64,000 nt of DNA, taken from assembly GCA_047967505.1 (NCBI GenBank), contig CM106539.1; one strand, written 5' to 3'. The stretch is from Dipteris shenzhenensis (Eukaryota > Polypodiophyta > Polypodiopsida > Gleicheniales). Position 1 is the stretch's first letter, and each line of letters opens with the position of its first letter. The position numbers and the translations under genes were made by a program. The notes under the pieces are model-generated. The model searched no databases and was not told the DNA's origin. It saw only the letters and a program-made list of their open reading frames with translations. Positions 59,001 to 64,000 of this stretch are shown here, piece by piece.

Positions 59001-61153
59001 ACCTCGAACCTGCTATTCAGACTGATCACATGAGTAAGTTGAGGTGGGTTTTTGATAAGTGCAGAGAAGCTAGGTTGTGCTTGAATCCGGACAAATGCTT
59101 CTTCCTCGCCTTGCGAGGGGTTCTCCTTGGCCACATTGTCTCGGCTGAGGGAATGACCACGGACCCAGCAAAGGTGGAAGTGATATTGACCTTGCCTATT
59201 CCTCGAACACCCAGAGAAGTCAAGTCTTTTTTGGGACATGTGGGTTATTATAGAAGATTCATCAGGTCCTATGCCGACATAGCGGTGGCGTTGACGGAAC
59301 TCCTTCGGCAGGAGCAGTCCTTCAACTGGTCGGCACCTCAACAACTGGCGTTTGACAACCTCAAGGATTGTCTAGTAAGGGCACCCATCTTGCGGCAACC
59401 TCAATGGGATGTCATTTTTCATGTGCATGTAGATGCAAGTGGGCTGGCGATTGGGGCGATATTGGCCCAACCAGATGACGAGCACAAACTCGACCTACCT
59501 GTGTACTTCGCAAGCAGACAACTCAATGGAGCAGAAAGAAACTATAGCACCACTGAACGCGAGGGCTTGGGCATGGTCTATGCCATGACAAAGTATCGGC
59601 ACTATCTCTTGGGCAGTAAGTTTATCATCATTACTGATCATCAAGCTCTTAAGTACTTACTGAACAAACCAACGCTTGGGGGGAGAGTGAGCAGGTGGAT
59701 TCTTCTATTTCAAGAGTTTGACTTTGACATCCTAGTGAGAGCAGGCCGATTGCATCAACCAGCAGACCACTTGTCAAGGATCTCTTCAGGTGAAGCAGCC
59801 ATAGGAGTTGATGATGACCTTCCAGATGCGGGCCTCTTCTGTGTCGATGCCACAGTACCAAAAGATGACTGCCTGTTTGCTGTGGACTGCTTTCCCCCAT
59901 GGTATGCAAACATTGTACACTTGTTGTCTACAGGGGAGTTCCCCAAAGGGTTAACTCGAGCACAAAAGCGGAGGCAGATTGTTCAGGCTGCTCCTTTCAA
60001 ACTGATCGCGGGTCAGCTGTACAAGTTGGGGAAGGACCACATTTTAAGGAGGTGTGTGCTCCCTCATGAAACACAAGCCATCCTTCAGGAGGCTCACTCA
60101 GGAATGGGGGGAGGTCATATGGCACTAGAGGCCACTGCTAGAAAGATAATGCGCTCTGGGTTGTGGTGGCCAAAGCTATTCCAAGACTGCTATGCTTATG
60201 TGCGCCGCTGTGACTCATGTCAAAGAGGGGGGCCGAAGCCTACCCGACGGGAGTACCTTCCCCTTCAGCCATCCAGCCCTGTACCACCCTTCTATAGATG
60301 GGGATTGGATTTTGTTGGACCCATCTCTCCTGCAACTCGAAGAGGGAACAAGTATGCTCTGATTGCTACTGATTATGGCACTAAATGGGTGGAGGCTAAG
60401 GCAGCGAAGACCTGCACTGCTCAAGTTGTGGCCTCATTTTTGTATGATCAAATCATTTCTAGGTTTGGATGTCCTGTGGAATTGATGAGTGACAGAGGTA
60501 CCCACTTTCTCAATGATGTCATCACTGACCTCATCACCCAACTGCAAATTGTTCACAAGACCTCTAGTTCATACTACCCTCGAGCCAATGGTTTGGTCGA
60601 GAGCTCCAATCGGACCATGTCTCATATTGTGGCTCGGTTATGCCTTCATTCCTTGGCAGATTGGGATATTCTACTACCAGCTGCTCTTTTTGCTTACAGA
60701 ACAGCATACAAGGCTAGCACTGGATATTCACCCTTCCAGCTAGTTTACGGCTTGGAGGCGGTTATGCCCTATGAGTTCCACATGAAGACCACTAGGGTCA
60801 TGGCAGAGATGGATGATAATTTGGAGGCATGCACACTTGAGAGATTATGGGATCTTGAAGCCTTGGATGAACATCGTCGTGAAGCGATCCTTGCTCAGGA
60901 AGTCTGGCAAAGAAGGCAGAAGGCATGGCATGACAGAAATCTCAGGAAGAGGGAATTCCAAGTTGGCAGCTTGGTCTTGTTATATTCCAGTAAGTTCCTG
61001 AAGCATAAACCCAAATTTGTCAGTGGCTGGACAGGGCCCTTCTTTATCACAAGGATTATTCCCAGTGGAGGGGTTTATTTGGCCACCTTGGAGGGCAAGA
61101 AGTTACCAGCGCCTGTAAATGGCTCAAGGGTAAAGAAGTATCATCCACATTGA
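56030..61153 (+). CDS. Ty3/gypsy pol: protease, RT, RNase H, integrase (non-chromoviral)
   Basis: About 1700 open codons in the frame of gag; no ATG is near the frame start, so expression from gag is implied. Counting from 56033, the aspartic protease DGGAAVNIMPRG is near residue 217, with YPLLLGRPWL after it. A long acidic spacer with repeats spans about 330-620. RT has YRSLNTATRRDRFPLPFTD, MMPFGLCNAPATFQRLV and catalytic FLDDFSVF (Asp near 977). RNase H has HVDASGLAIGAIL (Asp near 1134) and YFASRQLNGAERNYST. The integrase HHCC finger spans about 1355-1400, and the DDE residues are at about 1426, 1487 and 1523 (35 residues between the last two). The C-terminus has GWTGPF and VNGSRVKKYHPH and no chromodomain, pointing to the Tat/Athila side of gypsy. 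Confidence 0.93.
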   Translation, partial: EVVRSVTKDLQSSSEDEGVTPQFPSRKSRIVRFATEVTTLGQKREESQAGPSTFHSGSTMKQEKEKGVKPSSAQEKGKWVMGESPQEILTENPKAPPLPRVSFDPRPEARRMKAQKVAASVQPYSLMDDLMDFRPNITLRQLCQLSPHIKHQTIAFVNRMPGGRQRGSVQGRPTPETVTVQDGVTLDNCSAYAALTCEQSPKLAVEINGVELKDVFLDGGAAVNIMPRGTLQQLGLKLTIDVHFQVRMADQRKVKPMGAVKGVHMKIGGVTFLSNFVVLNMTEGEQTYPLLLGRPWLRSAKAIQDWSSDEVRLPLGSTSLEIDMVTGRARHRPVELGEEDFEEEEGVEEERWALGDWPLQKEELAYVEDSPFQGETYVTAARDDGESLTYLLEHARPDEEEAVILDWMGALGSLAINMVELCPEEDPEAHLGTSRNAQEVSQEASSPPGLADLMYERMPFGLLNNPHMYQRMMSASTRPSGGEATRVTQRQDHEATMEAMEAHDMDASHQENDHGVTTEEEEDAMQEDDERAQHNDGPEENTHESMQEEDDHIDHGLAEHNDGIGEDTHGSAEEEDDHLLTDVIQRQAVLEMTLGRVIESIVQPDQPRRGQETGQFEGAVHIHTGVWNFRPSRQAHSIQGEEDVADLVLLDLYMSEADPPTTQEVPETTYEVVGLPYRGMLKQAQKGKKRMGPIAASTFQPFPKHTQPSYPSSWMEEVVGDFSLDDSPAHPAVGVEEPNNSTSRSIPQVDHARDWRYLNIGTEDQPRHLKVASWVWEHDYLLAALSDFFQEYVDVFAWSYKDLKGVPTEFMEHRIDLYPEAEPVIRGPYRMNPNYGKAVHADIQKMEQAGLIYPVDYSEWLSGIVVVPKRETGKLRVCVDYRSLNTATRRDRFPLPFTDRVLETVAGHALYSFMDGYSGYNQVRVREQDQLKTTFITQWGTYAYRMMPFGLCNAPATFQRLVTKLFQENIGKFLEVFLDDFSVFNGKNASHLEPAIQTDHMSKLRWVFDKCREARLCLNPDKCFFLALRGVLLGHIVSAEGMTTDPAKVEVILTLPIPRTPREVKSFLGHVGYYRRFIRSYADIAVALTELLRQEQSFNWSAPQQLAFDNLKDCLVRAPILRQPQWDVIFHVHVDASGLAIGAILAQPDDEHKLDLPVYFASRQLNGAERNYSTTEREGLGMVYAMTKYRHYLLGSKFIIITDHQALKYLLNKPTLGGRVSRWILLFQEFDFDILVRAGRLHQPADHLSRISSGEAAIGVDDDLPDAGLFCVDATVPKDDCLFAVDCFPPWYANIVHLLSTGEFPKGLTRAQKRRQIVQAAPFKLIAGQLYKLGKDHILRRCVLPHETQAILQEAHSGMGGGHMALEATARKIMRSGLWWPKLFQDCYAYVRRCDSCQRGGPKPTRREYLPLQPSSPVPPFYRWGLDFVGPISPATRRGNKYALIATDYGTKWVEAKAAKTCTAQVVASFLYDQIISRFGCPVELMSDRGTHFLNDVITDLITQLQIVHKTSSSYYPRANGLVESSNRTMSHIVARLCLHSLADWDILLPAALFAYRTAYKASTGYSPFQLVYGLEAVMPYEFHMKTTRVMAEMDDNLEACTLERLWDLEALDEHRREAILAQEVWQRRQKAWHDRNLRKREFQVGSLVLLYSSKFLKHKPKFVSGWTGPFFITRIIPSGGVYLATLEGKKLPAPVNGSRVKKYHPH

Positions 61154-61392
61154 CTCTCTCTCTTTGGATAAGGATTTCCATTCCTATTAGTTGAATTTCT
61201 ATTTATTCAAAAAAAAAAAAAAACAACAATGTATTCCCTTTCCTAAGCCTGTCAAGCTTCTACTCTCTGCCCAGTTGCACTCTTTGGTGGGAGACTAATA
61301 AAAACTGAGTTTCTCCTTCTCTGGCAAGACGGAAACAGCCCTTGCCTTCTCTGACACACACTTCTTCTTAATCCCTCTTCCCCCCTGCCACT
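61154..61392 (+). other. Gypsy 3' untranslated region before the tandem array
   Basis: An A-rich run (61210-61224) and an AATAAA (61297-61302) lie here. Pyrimidine-rich sequence then grades into the first repeat units. No polypurine tract or LTR start is seen before the array, so the array may lie inside the element's 3' UTR. Confidence 0.55.
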
Positions 61393-64000
61393 CAGGTTGA
61401 ACCTCTATTCACCCCTGTTCACCCATGTTCACCTCCAAGTCACCCTTGTTCACTCCTAGGTCACCCCTGTTCACTCCTATGTCAACTCCCCATGTTCACC
61501 TCTCTGTCACCTATGTTCACCTCCAGGTCACCCGTGTTCACTCCTAGTTCATCCCTGTTCACCTCTATGTCAACTCCCCATGTTCACCTCTCTGTCACCT
61601 ATGTTTACCTCCAGGTCACCCGTGTTCACTCCTAGGTCACCCCTGTTCACTCCTATGTCAACTCCCCATGTTCACCTTTGTTCACTCCTAGGTCACCCCT
61701 GTTCACTCCTATGTCAACTCCCCATGTTCACCTCTTTGTCACCTATGTTCACCTCCAGGTCACCCCTGTTCACTCCTAGGTCACCCCTGTTCACTCCTAT
61801 GTCAACTCCCCATGTTCACCTCTCTGTCACCTATGTTCACCTCCAGGTCACCCCTGTTCACTCCTAGGTCACCCTTGTTCACTCCTATGTCAACTCCCCA
61901 TGTTCACCTCTCTGTCACCTATGTTCACCTCCAGGTCACCCCTGTTCACTCCTAGGTCATCCCTGTTCACTCCTATGTCAACTCCCCATGTTCACCTCTC
62001 TGTCACCCATGTTCACTCCTAGGTCACCCCTGTTCACTCCTAGGTCAACCCTGTTCACTTCTATGTCAACTCCCCATGTTCACATCTCTGTCACCTATGT
62101 TCACCTCCAGGTCACCCCTGTTCACTCCTAGTTCATCCCTGTTCACTTCTATGTCAACTCCCCATGTTCACCTCTCTGTCACCTATGTTCACCTCCAGGT
62201 CACCCCTGTTCACTCCTAGGTCACCCCTGTTCACTCCTATGTCAACTCCCCATGTTCACCTCTGTTCACTCCTAGGTCACCCCTGTTCACTCCTATGTTA
62301 ACTCCCCATGTTCACCTCTCTGTCACCAATGTTCACCTCCAGGTCACCCCTGTTCACTCCTAGGTCACCCCTATTCACTCCTATGTGAACTCCCCATGTT
62401 CACCTCTCTGTCACCTATGTTCACCTCCAGGTCACCCCTGTTTACTCCTAGGTCACCCCTGTTCACTCCTATGTCAACTCCCCATGTTCACCTCTCTGTC
62501 ACCTATGTTCACCTCCAGGTCACCCCTGTTCACTCCTAGGTCACCCCTGTTCACTCCTATGTCAACTCCCCATGTTCACCTCTCTGTCACCTATGTTCAC
62601 CTCCAGGTCAGCCCTGTTCACTCCTAGGTCACCCTTGTTCACTCCTATGTCAACTCCCCATGTTCACCTCTCTGTCACCTATGTTCACCTCCAGGTCACC
62701 CCTGTTCACTCAGGTCACCCCTGTTCACTCCTATGTCAACTCCCCATGTTCACCTCTCTATCACCTATGTTCACCTCCAGGTCACCCCTGTTCACTCCTA
62801 GGTCACCCTTGTTCACTCCTATGTCAACTCCCCATGTTCACCTCTCTGTCACCTATGTTCACCTCCAGGTCACCCCTGTTCACTCCTAGTTCATCCCTGT
62901 TCACTTCTATGTCAACTCCCCATGTTCACCTCTCTGTCACCTATGTTCACCTCCAGGTCACCCCTGTTCACTCCTAGGTCACCCCTGTTCACTCCTATGT
63001 CAACTCCCCATGTTCACCTCTCTGTCACCTATGTTCCTCCAGGTCACCCCTGTTCACTCCTAGGTCACCCCTGTTCACTCCTATGTCAACTCCCCATGTT
63101 CACCTCTCTGTCACCTATGTTCACCTCCAGGTCACCCCTGTTCACTCCTAGATCACCCCTGTTCACTCCTATGTCAACTCCCCATGTTCACCTCTCTGTC
63201 ACCTATGTTCACCTCCAGGTCACCCCTGTTCACTCCTAGGTCACCCCTGTTCACTCCTATGTCAACTTCCCATGTTCGCCTCTCTGTCACCTATGTTTAC
63301 CTTCAGGTCACCCCTGTTCACTCCTAGGTCACCCTTGTTCACTCCTATGTCAACTCCCCATGGTCACCTCTCTGTCACCTATGTTCACCTCCAGGTCACC
63401 CCTGTTCACTCCTAGTTCATCCCTGTTCACTTCTATGTCAACTCCCCATGTTCACCTCTCTGCCACCTATGTTCACCTCCAGGTCACCCCTGTTCACTTC
63501 TAGGTCACCCCTGTTCACTCCTATGTCAACTCCCCATGTTCACCTGTGTTCACTCCTAGGTCACCCCTGTTCACTCCTATGTCAACTCCCCATGTTCACC
63601 TCTCTGTCACCTATGTTCACCTCCAGGTCACCCCTGTTCACTCCTAGGTCACCCCTGTTCACTCCTATGTCAACTCCCCATGTTCACCTCTCTGTCACCT
63701 ATGTTCACCTCCAGGTCACCCCTGTTCACTCCTAGGTCACCCCTGTTCACTCCTATGTCAACTCCCCATGTTCACCTCTCTGTCACCTATGTTCACCTCC
63801 AGGTCACTCACCCCTGTTCACTCCTAGGTCACCCTTGTTCACTCCTATGTCAACTCCCCATGTTCACCTCTCTGTCACCTATGTTCACCTCCAGGTCACC
63901 CCTGTTCACTCCTAGTTCATCCCTGTTCACTTCTATGTCAACTCCCCATGTTCACCTCTCTGTCACCTATGTTCACCTCCAGGTCACCCCTGTTCACTCC
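61393..64000. repeat. 88-bp tandem repeat (young satellite/minisatellite)
   Basis: At least 2.6 kb, running off the right edge, so about 29 units or more. The unit is four related subunits of 21, 25, 21 and 21 bp. Each holds the core TGTTCAC, as in CACCCCTGTTCACTCCTATG, then CCCCATGTTCACCTCTCTG, then CACCTATGTTCACCTCCAGG and finally CACCCCTGTTCACTCCTAGG. Units are highly similar, with recurring variants (CTAGTTCATCCCTG; a shortened unit CATGTTCACCTCTGTTCACTCC). Open frames of 80-105 codons in it are repeat artefacts. Confidence 0.95.

Noticed and set aside
61580-63735. Six open frames of 80-105 codons with repeats such as MFTSLSPMFTSRSP
   Set aside because: They are produced by the 88-bp tandem repeat. 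Because 88 is not a multiple of three, the same frame cycles through all phases. No start context, domain or unique sequence supports a gene.
61393-64000. CRISPR-like array
   Set aside because: Whole units are repeated head to tail with no unique spacers, and the host is a plant.

Overview
The window is nuclear DNA from a land plant with a large, retrotransposon-rich genome. The evidence is one spliced plant housekeeping gene with giant introns, surrounded by Ty1/copia and Ty3/gypsy LTR retrotransposons, LINE-like elements, non-autonomous LTR elements and a young tandem repeat. Introns of more than 15 kb packed with nested elements would suit a fern, gymnosperm or another large-genome lineage, but the sequence does not settle the species.

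The only host gene I can support lies on the + strand. It encodes the C-terminal ~325 residues of a PEP mutase/isocitrate lyase superfamily protein (carboxyvinyl-carboxyphosphonate phosphorylmutase-like). It has six exons: 12297-12578, 29214-29336, 30454-30610, 30798-31042, 46114-46150 and 46283-46416 (stop). Its 5' exons lie upstream of the window, so about 12.3 kb at the left edge is probably intron too. Two internal introns of 16.6 and 15.1 kb hold most of the mobile DNA.

Layout. 1-2155: non-coding end of an LTR element and its likely 3' LTR. 2180-3430: relics of a LINE RT and a gypsy gag. 4837-10405: complete but mutated minus-strand copia element (copia-A, target duplication AGGAT). 10411-11147+: remnant of a non-autonomous LTR element carrying what looks like a captured cellular exon. 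14515-17040: LINE-like relic. 17348-18925: truncated copia (copia-B), then a 252-bp LTR. 19763-26775: young copia (copia-C, target duplication GAAAC). 26776-28400: unrecognised. 31354-31850: second copy of the 14.5-kb LINE family. 32300-45560: minus-strand L1-type LINE, split by a MITE-like element (34170-34698) and by a minus-strand chromovirus (35952-44515, target duplication ACCCA). The chromovirus is itself split by a 2.8-kb TRIM/LARD-like element (36780-39560, target duplication AAGGA).

Downstream of the host gene come a gypsy protease relic (46870-47300), a decayed copia (copia-D, ~48 to 52.3 kb) and a long non-chromoviral Ty3/gypsy element whose gag and pol share one reading frame (53420-61153). 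About 240 bp after its integrase stop, an 88-bp tandem repeat begins and runs past the right edge of the window (61393-64000). This looks like a satellite forming from, or attached to, a retrotransposon 3' untranslated region. I consider it the most interesting feature here.
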